Assembly: GCA_937995745.1 (NCBI GenBank)
Contig: CALKIU010000051.1
Span: 1 to 48,655, forward strand
From: an uncultured Bacillaceae bacterium
GTDB lineage: Bacteria; Bacillota; Bacilli; Bacillales; Cytobacillaceae
DNA: 48,655 nucleotides
Reading direction: 5' to 3'
Both the position numbers and the translations under genes were made by a program. Under the pieces are notes generated by a model. The model did no database searches and had not been told where the DNA came from. It was given only the letters and a program-made list of their open reading frames with translations. Every line of letters starts with the position of its first letter. Positions within the stretch are counted from its first letter, which is position 1. Below, piece by piece: positions 34,191 through 42,128 of this stretch.

Positions 34191-34898
34191 ATGTCAAATC
34201 AATTTGATTCCACAACGGTATTGACTGCAGACCGGATTAATGACCTGCTTGGCCTCTCCAATCATCAATTTTCCATTGACAAAGGGTCTTTCTTATTTCA
34301 AGAAGGTATGGATGCCGAGGAAATCTTTCTGGTTCTTTCGGGAAAAATAGTGATCACAAAAAGCACGCCGGAAGGCCGGGAATTTTCACTGCGGATTTGC
34401 AGCGAAAACGATATTTGCGGGGAACTCATTCTGTTTTTGGATGATGCGAAGCATATGTTCAGCGGCAAAGCAATGGAAAAGTCCACCGTTGCCGCAATAA
34501 GCAAGCACACTATCGAAACGGAAATTACAAAAAATAACGCATTGGCTGTTGACTTGTTAAAATGGATGACAGATAACTCCAGAAAAATACAGCTAAAATT
34601 CAGGGACCTTATTCTCCATGGCAAAAAAGGAGCGCTCTACTCTACCCTCATTCGTTTGTCCAACAGCTTCGGAGTGAATAGAAGCGACGGCATATTGATC
34701 GATTGCGCCGTTACCAATCAAGAATTGGCAAATTTTTGCGGAACTTCAAGGGAAAGTATTAATCGCATCTTAAACGAATTAAAAAGAAATTCCATCATTT
34801 CATCCTATAAAGGGAAAATCATCATCCACGATATTCATTACTTGCGCAAAGAAGTTTATTGCGAATTTTGCCCGATTGAATTTTGCCGCATAGATTGA
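34191..34898 (+). CDS. fnr: Oxygen-sensing transcription regulator Fnr (Bacillus type)
   Basis: CRP/FNR-family activator of anaerobic genes. The 235-residue product has a cyclic-nucleotide-like beta-barrel (about 20-110), a dimer helix, a helix-turn-helix (VTNQELANFCGTSRESINRIL, about 174-194) and a C-terminal Cys cluster CEFCPIEFC (Cys224, Cys227, Cys232; C-x2-C-x4-C). In B. subtilis Fnr a [4Fe-4S] cluster is held by three C-terminal Cys and Asp141; here Asp139 (FRDL) is the likely fourth ligand. The ATG at 34191 has AGGAG 8 bases upstream; a GTG at 34182 falls inside that site. Targets in the window are probably ywiC and ric. Confidence 0.9.
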   Translation: MSNQFDSTTVLTADRINDLLGLSNHQFSIDKGSFLFQEGMDAEEIFLVLSGKIVITKSTPEGREFSLRICSENDICGELILFLDDAKHMFSGKAMEKSTVAAISKHTIETEITKNNALAVDLLKWMTDNSRKIQLKFRDLILHGKKGALYSTLIRLSNSFGVNRSDGILIDCAVTNQELANFCGTSRESINRILNELKRNSIISSYKGKIIIHDIHYLRKEVYCEFCPIEFCRID

Positions 34899-34983
34899 AC
34901 AGCCCTTTCAGCGGTCCCGCTTTACGTTGATTATAAGAAAGTTCTGGCAAGGTTACCGGAGGGCCCTTTGAACAAATTCACAC

Positions 34984-35029
34984 AAAAAAGGATATCTTCC
35001 GGCACTGCCGGACAGATATCCTTTTTTTA
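34984..35029. terminator. Bidirectional terminator between fnr and the DsrE-like gene
   Basis: GGATATCT pairs with AGATATCC (arms at 34990-34997 and 35014-35021), with an inner TCCGGC/GCCGGA stem, and A- and T-runs outside. It serves the converging genes. Confidence 0.93.
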
Positions 35030-35362
35030 CAATCTGACAACTTCGTATTTTGACGCCAGTTCAATGAAAGCGGCCATACCGCTGATTTTTCCGGCAGACA
35101 ATTTGTTTTCAATTCCATAATACTCTACGCATGTTTTACAAGCGAGCAGTTCTACTCCTTTTTTCTCCAGTTCCTTTAAATGAACGGAAACGAAGGATTC
35201 TTCTGTTAAGGCCAATACGCCGCTGTTTAAAAAGAAAATGGCCGCCGGTAAGTCTTCCTTTTGCTTTAAAACCGTAAAAAAATTTTCAAGCAGCGTTTCA
35301 CCCAGATCATCAGCCCCGCTGCCGAGGCGGTTGGAACCGACTAAAATCACTTTATTTTTCAT
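35027..35362 (-). CDS. DsrE-like protein, YedF C-terminal type
   Basis: The 111-residue product looks like the C-terminal half of YedF (sulfur or selenium metabolism, DsrE fold): VILVGSNRLGSGADDLGETLLENFF, FLNSGVLALTEES and the Cys motif ELLACKTCVEYYGIENKL. The TusA-like N-terminal half of YedF is absent. The Cys pair may carry sulfur. I start at the ATG at 35362 with GAAGGGTG upstream; the GTG at 35368 would add two residues and overlaps the ribosome site. It may serve sulfur relay to cofactor enzymes, but context beyond proximity to fnr does not prove this. Confidence 0.65.
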   Translation of the reverse strand: MKNKVILVGSNRLGSGADDLGETLLENFFTVLKQKEDLPAAIFFLNSGVLALTEESFVSVHLKELEKKGVELLACKTCVEYYGIENKLSAGKISGMAAFIELASKYEVVRL

Positions 35363-35491
35363 CGGCACCCTTCTTTCTTATCTGTATTTGATACATGGCT
35401 GCGGAAAACAAAGGCAGCCGCTTTGCCGAAAAATCAAGAAAACTTGCCGCGTTCAATGAAAACCGTCATAACATGAACACGGCCTTGGATT

Positions 35492-35803
35492 TTAATCGGG
35501 AATACCCAAGGCTATTTTAGCATATCTTGACATCCTGTCTTTTGTCCATGGCGGATCCCAGACAATATTGACTTCCGTATTTTTCACTTCCGGAATATCT
35601 TCCACCGCCGCTTTCACTTGGGAAACAATGGTTCCCGCCAATGGACAGCCCATCGACGTCAAAGTCATCGTAACGGTGAGATTTCCTTCCTCATCCAGAT
35701 CCAGGTCATAAACCAATCCCAAATTGACTATATCTATCCCGATTTCCGGGTCGACTACCAGTTGCAAAGCATTCATGATGCTGTCTTTCAAATCTTGATC
35801 CAT
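35492..35803 (-). CDS. yitW: MIP18-family (DUF59) protein YitW
   Basis: Small iron-sulfur cluster assembly factor of the MIP18/SufT-type family, 103 residues. The family pattern is present: DPEIGIDIVNLGLVYD near 18-33, LTVTMTLTSMGCPLAGTI with the key Cys near 54, and VNIVWDPPWTKDRMS near the C-terminus. GGAAGG precedes the ATG. The gene ends in a hairpin-forming repeat (GCCTTGG/CCAAGGC, 35482-35512) with no T-run. Position next to yitV and yitU is the B. subtilis order, and it borders the anaerobiosis block. Confidence 0.88.
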   Translation of the reverse strand: MDQDLKDSIMNALQLVVDPEIGIDIVNLGLVYDLDLDEEGNLTVTMTLTSMGCPLAGTIVSQVKAAVEDIPEVKNTEVNIVWDPPWTKDRMSRYAKIALGIPD

Positions 35804-36027
35804 GATCCTTCCTCCTTTATTTTTCTTATATTATGATACCAAATTGAGGTATGTAATAAAAATATAGTGCAATTCTCGGGACGTTTTTTAAGGAATTAAA
35901 AACCACCGCCGGAAGTTCTGTACAACGGCATCCCTTTTCAGGCTGACTGACGGCAAATCATGTCCGGTAATCCTGCAATGGTTTTCGTCTGTATTCGTCA
36001 TGAACCGTTTATTCTCCGAACCGGGCT

Positions 36028-36795
36028 TCACAAATATTTTTCAAACCACTCAACCAGTTTATAGACCGCTTCCCGGCTGACGGCATGACCCGCTTCTTCG
36101 TCGACGATAAATGCCAGTTTTTCAGGATGGTCCACATACAGAGGTTTAGTTTGTTCATAAAAATCATAAGCCAAGTCAAAGGGAACCGTTTGGTCCAATT
36201 TTCCGTGCCAGAACAAAAGAGGGCGTCCGTCAAGTTTTTCCGGCTGCATGCTCAAATCCACAGCGGCAATGTTACCGGAAATAAATTCCAACTCTTTTTC
36301 GGACATAGGAAGTTCAATGCCCTGCTGTTTCAGGCCGGCAAGCTGCCGGTGAAAAAATTTCGTAAACGCAGGCATCCCCATCAAACTGACGGCAACTTTA
36401 ATCCACGGATATTTGGTCAATGCCCCGAGCGTAACCAATCCGCCCATGGACGTTCCGGCAACGCCGATTCTTCCATTGTCAATCAATCCTTGTTTTTCAA
36501 AAGACTCCTTAATTTTTGCCAACTCATCAATGGAACGTAAAACAATATCCCAAAAATGAAAATCCATCTCCATATCTGTCAATCCCTGCTGCCTTTCCCC
36601 GTGATAAACAGCGCACGGAAGGACGACCCTGAATCCTTTTTTTGCCAACAAGAAGCCATAATGAAGATTTTTTTCCTTGAAACTTTTAAACCCATGTTCA
36701 AACACAACGAGCGGCAACCGTACATTTTTGAGCGATTGCTTGACAACATGGATTGCAGTAATGTCCCCGACCTGCCGTTCCTCAACAACAACCAT
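36028..36795 (-). CDS. yitV: Alpha/beta-hydrolase YitV (putative esterase)
   Basis: Cytoplasmic hydrolase, 255 residues, no signal peptide. It has the opening VVFEHGFKSFKEKN near 31, the nucleophile elbow GTSMGGLVTLG with Ser near 117, a later FWHGKLDQTVPFD strand supplying the acid and EEAGHAVSREAV holding the catalytic His. GGAGG lies about 10 bases before the ATG. Substrate is unknown; carboxylesterase or dienelactone-hydrolase type. Position between yitU and yitW matches yitV of B. subtilis. Confidence 0.85.
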   Translation of the reverse strand: MVVVEERQVGDITAIHVVKQSLKNVRLPLVVFEHGFKSFKEKNLHYGFLLAKKGFRVVLPCAVYHGERQQGLTDMEMDFHFWDIVLRSIDELAKIKESFEKQGLIDNGRIGVAGTSMGGLVTLGALTKYPWIKVAVSLMGMPAFTKFFHRQLAGLKQQGIELPMSEKELEFISGNIAAVDLSMQPEKLDGRPLLFWHGKLDQTVPFDLAYDFYEQTKPLYVDHPEKLAFIVDEEAGHAVSREAVYKLVEWFEKYL

Positions 36796-37056
36796 AAAAA
36801 CGAAACCTCCAACTGTTAGATTTGCTTATTTTTCCAGTTACAAGCGGAATAATTGTAAATATTCGTAATATACCATATCATATATGTACTGCGACTTTTT
36901 TCACACGGGATGATTCTTCCTCCATGCCTGTCGTATAATATTACTTAATGAAGCAAAAATTTGCAGAGGCAATCCGGATTTCCTTTTACACATAAAATTA
37001 GTGTATCATAGAGAGGATTTTCAAATAAATATGAATAAATATGAGAAGGAGAAAAA

Positions 37057-37875
37057 ATGAGGGACAAGCATTTAATTGTGTTGGATCTTGACGGCACACT
37101 CTTGAAAGAAGACAATACCATTTCGGAAACAAACAAAATAGTGCTGAACAAACTTCTCGAACTGGGCCACAATGTGATGATTGCCACCGGGAGGCCTTAC
37201 CGTTCGAGCAGGAAATATTATGATGAGCTCGGATTAAAAACCCCGATTGTCAATTTTAACGGCGCTTTTATTCATCATCCCCATGACCGAAGTTTCGGTG
37301 TTTTTCACACCCCATTGGAAATCGAAGTGGCGAGAGATATCGTCGACGCATGCCATTCATTCCGGTTTCACAACATCATCGCCGAAGTGATTGATGACTT
37401 ATACATTCATTATCCCGATGAAAAATTGGTAAAAATCTTCAGCGCGGGAAATCCGAAAATAAAGACGGGAGATTTACGGCAATCTCTTGACGACTCTCCG
37501 ACAAGCATTTTGATTCATACGGATAAAACCGAAATTGACGCTTTGAAAAATCATTTGGCCGATGCCCATGCCAATGTCATCCATCAACGGAGCTGGCAAG
37601 AGCCATGGCATGTGATCGAAATTGTCAGAAAAGGGATGAATAAAGCCCTCGGCGTCAAAAAAGCGGCCGAATACTTGAGTATCCCGAGAAAAAATATCAT
37701 CGCTTTCGGTGATGAAGACAATGATTTGGAAATGCTCGAATATGCAGGCACCGGCGTAGCAATGGGAAACAGCATTGATGAATTGAAAAATATAGCCGAT
37801 GAAGTCACCTTGACAAACGAGGAAGACGGAATCGCCGTTTATTTGAATGAGCGTTTCAACTTGAATCTTCTGTAA
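37057..37875 (+). CDS. yitU: HAD phosphatase YitU (Cof type)
   Basis: Haloacid-dehalogenase phosphatase of the Cof/IIB type, 272 residues. Motif I is DLDGTLLKED (Asp10 and Asp12), motif II TGRPYRSSRKY near 45, and motif IV FGDEDNDLEMLEYAG near 218, with VAMGNSIDELK after it. Members of this group dephosphorylate sugar phosphates or flavin precursors, and YitU of B. subtilis has been linked to the riboflavin-intermediate phosphatase step, though I can't assign the substrate here. AAGGAGAAAAA precedes the ATG. It is divergent from yitV. Confidence 0.88.
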   Translation: MRDKHLIVLDLDGTLLKEDNTISETNKIVLNKLLELGHNVMIATGRPYRSSRKYYDELGLKTPIVNFNGAFIHHPHDRSFGVFHTPLEIEVARDIVDACHSFRFHNIIAEVIDDLYIHYPDEKLVKIFSAGNPKIKTGDLRQSLDDSPTSILIHTDKTEIDALKNHLADAHANVIHQRSWQEPWHVIEIVRKGMNKALGVKKAAEYLSIPRKNIIAFGDEDNDLEMLEYAGTGVAMGNSIDELKNIADEVTLTNEEDGIAVYLNERFNLNLL

Positions 37876-38081
37876 GGGACAAACTTTTTACGGCATTTTC
37901 ATTTGCCTCCTCACGACAATGTTTTAAAAACAACGTGCGGACCGCCGACCGCGACAACCATTGCATGCAAATTCTGCAATTACCGCCATTTTGTCCCCTG
38001 TATCGGCCACAAGCTCCGGGCGAATACTAGCAATTGAAACAGGCCTGTTTCAAAAACACCGGGCTACGGGGGAGAACGGCA

Positions 38082-38228
38082 GTGGGCAGAAAATCTCGGC
38101 GTTTTATCCAGCATAGTGTCAATGCCATTAACGAACACGACAAAAGGTTTCCCTATTTTACAACTTATGCGGAAGCGGAAGCGAGAAAAATGAGAAACGA
38201 ACAAGGAACCGACCGGGGAGGTTCATAA
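38082..38228 (+). CDS. Small hypothetical protein
   Basis: 48 residues from a GTG at 38082 behind GGGGGAG; the ATG-initiated frame from 38034 has no such site. Sequence is basic (GRKSRRFIQHSVNAINEHDK, then FTTYAEAEARKMRNEQ). No known family is claimed. It ends 5 bases before the DUF3813 gene, so the pair is likely co-transcribed. Confidence 0.55.
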   Translation: MGRKSRRFIQHSVNAINEHDKRFPYFTTYAEAEARKMRNEQGTDRGGS

Positions 38229-38233
38229 AGCAG

Positions 38234-38419
38234 ATGGGAAACCGGCTCCTGCAAGAAGCGAAAAAGTTTGTCGAAGAGGCGAAAAACGCCACCGGAAGCG
38301 GCCAACATGAAGCAATTGAAAAAGCCAAAAATGCTTTGTCTTCGGCATATGCCAATTCCACGCTGGCACAAAAGAAACAGCTGCGGGAATTGCAAAACGA
38401 ACTGGATCAACTTCTGTAA
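38234..38419 (+). CDS. DUF3813 family small protein
   Basis: 61 residues, mostly helical: NRLLQEAKKFVEEAKNATGS followed by AIEKAKNALSSAYANSTLAQ and a Leu/Gln/Glu-rich end. This resembles the DUF3813 family of small helical Bacillus proteins. The ATG is 12 bases after GGGGAGG. It seems to follow the small gene at 38082 in one transcript, ended by the terminator at 38454. Confidence 0.7.
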   Translation: MGNRLLQEAKKFVEEAKNATGSGQHEAIEKAKNALSSAYANSTLAQKKQLRELQNELDQLL

Positions 38420-38453
38420 AATGGGGCAAAAAGTTCATATGAAGCAATCGAAA

Positions 38454-38484
38454 GGCTGCGGCCATCGGGGCCGCAGCCTTTTTT
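38454..38484 (+). terminator. Terminator after the DUF3813 gene
   Basis: GGCTGCGGCC pairs with GGCCGCAGCC (38454-38463 with 38469-38478), followed by TTTTTT. Confidence 0.92.
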
Positions 38485-38532
38485 CCGTTGCCGTGATCCC
38501 GTTCCTTGCTTTACGAAGATGTGGTGCGGTTT

Positions 38533-39018
38533 TTACCTTCGAAAAAAACGTGTGCTCCGTTTATCCATGTTCGGAGGAAAGAATTCCTCCAGCACGACGG
38601 GATAAAGATGAAAAATTTCTCCTTTATTATCCCGCTCATATAAGTTTAAAATCAATACCCCGTTCTCAGGCAATGTTTTCTTGTCCAAGGATATGGAAAT
38701 TTTGAAGTTTTCCCAGTCAGGGTATTTGTTTTTAGTCTCCCCTTTTGTCTCATCAACATATTGATGATGTCCGTCCTCCACCGTGTAAAAAAATTGCCCG
38801 GTGGCCGGGCGGGCTTCCCCGGTCACTTCGTATTTCCCCCTTTTTCCTTTCACGGAGACATTTCTGAAAAAAAGATTTTCTTTACGCCGATCTTTCTCTT
38901 GTTCAACTGCAAATGTTTGTCCGGTTGAGTCCCCCTCCAAGGCGGCTGTTTTTTCCGGCACAAACAAGACCAAGGTGAAAATGACGCAAGTCAGAACGAG
39001 TCCTGTCGCGGATTTCAT
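38533..39018 (-). CDS. Secreted hypothetical protein
   Basis: 161 residues with an N-terminal hydrophobic segment (VLTCVIFTLVLFV, likely cleaved near ALE at 28), so probably exported. The rest looks like a small beta-sandwich: NVSVKGKRGKYEVTGEARP, FFYTVEDGHHQYVDE, FKISISLDKKTL and GVLILNLYERDNKGEI. The pattern recalls the Gmad2 immunoglobulin-like domain of bacterial surface and spore proteins, but I can't confirm it. AAAGGAGGAGG precedes the ATG. It is convergent with the DUF3813 gene and divergent from the DegV gene. Confidence 0.65.
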   Translation of the reverse strand: MKSATGLVLTCVIFTLVLFVPEKTAALEGDSTGQTFAVEQEKDRRKENLFFRNVSVKGKRGKYEVTGEARPATGQFFYTVEDGHHQYVDETKGETKNKYPDWENFKISISLDKKTLPENGVLILNLYERDNKGEIFHLYPVVLEEFFPPNMDKRSTRFFRR

Positions 39019-39229
39019 CTTTCCTCCTCCTTTATACCATCAAGTGCTGCCTGTCTGTTGTCGTTCGCAAAACGGAAGCTTACTGCCAAATTACGGTATA
39101 TTCCCTTCCATTATTCATTTATTCATTAATTTTCCCATTTCTTGCTTTTTCATGTTAAACAATGTTGTTTTTTGCTAATAAATTCTATACACTAGAAAAA
39201 GCAATTTATAGAAGCGGGGGTTATTCGTT

Positions 39230-40087
39230 ATGACAGTTAAAATCCTGGCAGACAGCGGCTGCGACCTGCCGCTCGGCTTTTTTCGGGAAAACAATGTCAC
39301 ACTTTTCCCATTAAAAGTCGTCATGGACGGAAAGGAATACGAAGATTTGGTTTCCATTACACCGGAACAAATATATGAAGCCATAGCCGCCGGCAAGTTC
39401 CCGAAAACATCGCAAGTGTCCCCTGCCGACTTTAAGGAAGTTTTTACGAAATTGGCGGAAAACAACGAAAAAGGAATTTATATCGCATTTTCATCTGAGT
39501 TGTCCGGAACCTATCAAACAGGGGCCATGATTTTGGACCAAGTGAAAGAGGACTATCCCGATTTCGAATGCACCATTATTGACAGCAAATGCGCCTCTTT
39601 GGGTTACGGACTGGTTGTGATGGCTGCGGCCAAACTGGCAAACTCCGGTGCTTCGATGGAAGAAATTATTCAAGATGTAACATTCCGCGCCCGGCATATG
39701 GAGCACCTTTTTACGGTGGAAGACCTCAACCATTTGGCAAAAGGCGGCCGCCTCTCCAGAGCTTCCGCGTTTTTGGGCGGTCTTTTGAACATCAAGCCTT
39801 TGCTGAATGTCGAAGACGGGAAGCTTGTCCCGATTGAAAAAATCCGCGGCAAGAAAAAGCTGCTGCGAAGAATAATCGAACTGATGAAGCAAAGGGGAGA
39901 TTCACTGGGAGACCAGCTGATCGCCATCAGTCATGCCAATAATGAAGAAACCGCTTTGGAAATGAAAAAAATGATCGAAGCAGAATTCGGCCCAAAAGAA
40001 ATTTACATCAATCAGATCGGCGCTGTTATCGGTTCCCACACCGGACAAGGTACGATCGCCGTCTTTTTCCTTAACCGCATTCGTTGA
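39230..40087 (+). CDS. DegV family fatty-acid-binding protein
   Basis: Cytoplasmic lipid-binding protein of the DegV/FakB family, 285 residues. Such proteins hold a fatty acid for phosphorylation by FakA. Landmarks: ADSGCDLPLGFF near 6, TSQVSPADFKEVF near 61, the SSELSGTYQ loop near 87 that binds the carboxylate, EDLNHLAKGGRLSRASAFLG near 164 and HTGQGTIAVFF at the end. AGAAGCGGGGG precedes the ATG. Position near yitU corresponds to yitS of B. subtilis. The paired kinase is not in this window. Confidence 0.85.
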   Translation: MTVKILADSGCDLPLGFFRENNVTLFPLKVVMDGKEYEDLVSITPEQIYEAIAAGKFPKTSQVSPADFKEVFTKLAENNEKGIYIAFSSELSGTYQTGAMILDQVKEDYPDFECTIIDSKCASLGYGLVVMAAAKLANSGASMEEIIQDVTFRARHMEHLFTVEDLNHLAKGGRLSRASAFLGGLLNIKPLLNVEDGKLVPIEKIRGKKKLLRRIIELMKQRGDSLGDQLIAISHANNEETALEMKKMIEAEFGPKEIYINQIGAVIGSHTGQGTIAVFFLNRIR

Positions 40088-40204
40088 ATTTTTGAAATTT
40101 TCCATTAGAAATCGTTTCCGGATGAATTTGCCTGTATGTTTCATGTACATGAATGAAAACTAATGAATGCAAATACCTTTGCGGATGAGAAAGGAGCTGA
40201 ACAT

Positions 40205-40336
40205 ATGTCCCGCACTTCCGATAATGACAAAAAAGCAAGGGATAACAATGCCCGCAATCATGAAAAAAATATGCTCCACGAAAAGAACCGCAAAGCCGGA
40301 AAATTCAAATACTCAAAAAAGACCGACCATCTCTAG
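40205..40336 (+). CDS. DUF3941-type small protein
   Basis: 43 residues (MSRTSDNDKKARDNNARNHE onward, ending FKYSKKTDHL), highly charged and Asn/Lys-rich with no hydrophobic core. The start and end pattern fits the small DUF3941 family of Bacillus proteins. AAGGAG lies 8 bases before the ATG, and a terminator follows at 40394. It is too short for usual gene calling. Function is unknown. Confidence 0.75.
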   Translation: MSRTSDNDKKARDNNARNHEKNMLHEKNRKAGKFKYSKKTDHL

Positions 40337-40393
40337 CCGCTGCCGGACGCTTTTCCGGGCGGCGCGCAACCGGCAAAGTTCAGGTGCCGCTGC

Positions 40394-40434
40394 AAAAAAA
40401 GGAATGGGAGCGCCGATGTTCCCATTCCTTTTTT
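40394..40434. terminator. Bidirectional terminator
   Basis: GGAATGGGA pairs with TCCCATTCC (40401-40409 with 40420-40428), with an A-run before and a T-run after. It ends the DUF3941 gene. Confidence 0.93.
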
Positions 40435-40543
40435 GCATGGGGCGGATTTCCGGCATGGTGCGGCGCCCCCGTGTGCAAAACGCAATTCTCACAACCGGCG
40501 GCAGCGTTTCCGAAGCAGATTTGCCGTTGCAGCGTCATTCGCA

Positions 40544-41410
40544 TTATTCCTTTTTCACCGCATACGTCCACATTCCTTCCTGATATACTTTTCCTTCTTT
40601 CATCAGTTTTCCGAGCGCCCGCTTGAACGCTCCTTTGCTCATGCCGAACCGGGCCCGGATGTCCTCCGGAGGACTCTTATCGCTATAGGGCATGGCCCCG
40701 TTTCTTTCCAGCAAATAAGAATAAATTCGTTCCGCATCATCGGCCATTGATTCATGTTTGCGGGGAAGGAGGGAAATGTTCACGGTTCCGTCCTCTTTCA
40801 CATCGATAATCCTTCCGTCCACCTTTTCGCCAAGACGCGGCTCTTTTCCCCGCTGTGACTCATGGATAAACCCTTTGTATCCTTCAAAAGTAAACACCCA
40901 GCTGCCGGCTTTGGCGGTCCGGTAAATGCAGCCTTGAACATTTTTGTTGAAATCCTTCCGGGTTGCATGGTTCCTTTTTTCTTCAATCACTTCATCCGAA
41001 GCCAATTTCACATAAATACGGCCGTTTCTGCTCACTTTCAACGTGATATACAGCCAATCGCCCGGTTTCGGCCAGGCCGATTTTCTTACGGGCAAATCTT
41101 CCGCCCCCAACAGCATGTCCTTATTAATGCCAATATCAACAAAAACACCGATATCTTCCCTTACTTCCTTTACTTTTCCCCAACCGTATGTGCCGGCTTG
41201 AATGGCGGGAATAAAAGTTGTTGCCGCAATCCTTCCTTGTGAATCCGTGTAAAGAAAAACTTCCGCTTCTTCCCCCTCCTGCCATTCCCTGTCCGTTTCA
41301 TTTATGTGGAGAAGAACTTCTTCTTTCGCTCCGGTTAAAAACCACCCAAAGGGAGCCTTGCGGACAACCGTTAAACGGGCTGTCCGGCCAAGAGAACCGC
41401 GCAATGACAT
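40544..41410 (-). CDS. yitL: S1-domain RNA-binding protein YitL (CvfB family)
   Basis: RNA-binding regulator of the CvfB (conserved virulence factor B) family, 288 residues, cytoplasmic. It has repeated S1-like units: N-terminal LRGSLGRTARLTVVRKAPFG, GWGKVKEVREDIGVFVDIGINKD near 83, the third with KVDGRIIDVKEDGTVNISLLP near 200, and a C-terminal winged helix (RARFGMSKGAFKRALGKLMKEGKV, about 250-275). I use the ATG at 41410 (MSLRGSL), behind GGGGTGATAGG; the longer frame to 41545 has no family match and overlaps the yitK promoter area. It is divergent from yitK, as in B. subtilis. Confidence 0.88.
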   Translation of the reverse strand: MSLRGSLGRTARLTVVRKAPFGWFLTGAKEEVLLHINETDREWQEGEEAEVFLYTDSQGRIAATTFIPAIQAGTYGWGKVKEVREDIGVFVDIGINKDMLLGAEDLPVRKSAWPKPGDWLYITLKVSRNGRIYVKLASDEVIEEKRNHATRKDFNKNVQGCIYRTAKAGSWVFTFEGYKGFIHESQRGKEPRLGEKVDGRIIDVKEDGTVNISLLPRKHESMADDAERIYSYLLERNGAMPYSDKSPPEDIRARFGMSKGAFKRALGKLMKEGKVYQEGMWTYAVKKE

Positions 41411-41530
41411 CCTATCACCCCGCTGACTTTGCATTTGTGATGAAAAAGGTTGTCCCATTTTTATCCGTTGTCTATAATGAAGCAAGATTAAGAATTTTTT
41501 CGAACAAATATGATTTACGGAGGTTCCCCA

Positions 41531-42022
41531 ATGGCAAAAGAACATTCATTTGATATTGTTTCCAAAGTTGATGTTTCGGAAGTCAAAAACGCCATCAATA
41601 TGACGATGAAAGAGATCTCCAACCGTTATGATTTCAGAGGGAGCAAAAGCGATGTGAGGCTCGAAAATGAAGAAATCGTCCTTGTTTCCGATGATGAATA
41701 CAAGCTCGGGCAGTTGAAGGACGTTCTCCTTGGCAAGTTGATAAAAAGGGGGGTGCCCATTAAAAATTTAAAATACGGAAAGATTGAAAAAGCAGCCGGC
41801 GGCACGGTCAGACAAAAAGCAGCCCTCGTACAAGGAATCGATAAAGAAAACGCGAAAACAATCAACACTGTCATTAAAAACAGCGGCCTCAAAGTGAAAA
41901 GCCAATTTCAAAATGACCAAATCCGTGTCAGCGGCAAAAGCCGCGATGACTTGCAAAAAGTGATCGCACTTGTCAAAAATACGGAACTTCCTATCGAGGT
42001 ACAATTTGTCAATTACCGGTAA
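41531..42022 (+). CDS. yitK: YajQ family nucleotide-binding protein YitK
   Basis: 163-residue protein of the YajQ (UPF0234) family, two tandem ferredoxin-like domains that bind nucleotides; some homologues bind cyclic di-GMP. Landmarks are HSFDIVSKVDVSEVKNAI, the conserved NRYDFRGSKS near 32, NLKYGKIEKAAGGTVRQKA near 78 and IRVSGKSRDDLQKVIALVK near 136. Start is the ATG at 41531 with GGAGG upstream; the frame from 41510 has no fit. It pairs divergently with yitL, as in B. subtilis. Confidence 0.93.
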   Translation: MAKEHSFDIVSKVDVSEVKNAINMTMKEISNRYDFRGSKSDVRLENEEIVLVSDDEYKLGQLKDVLLGKLIKRGVPIKNLKYGKIEKAAGGTVRQKAALVQGIDKENAKTINTVIKNSGLKVKSQFQNDQIRVSGKSRDDLQKVIALVKNTELPIEVQFVNYR

Positions 42023-42061
42023 CCTCATTCTGCAACACAGCAGTCAGCGGCATTTTCCGGT

Positions 42062-42101
42062 AAAAATGCGCACGAAAACCGGTTCCAAGCTTTTCGTGCG
42101 C
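42062..42101 (-). terminator. Terminator of the GH31 gene
   Basis: An 11-bp stem (42068-42078 with 42091-42101, GCGCACGAAAA/TTTTCGTGCGC). On minus it is followed by ATTTTTA. It lies about 28 bases beyond the stop codon. Confidence 0.8.
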
Positions 42102-42128
42102 CCCCAATATCAATGAAACGGATTCCTT

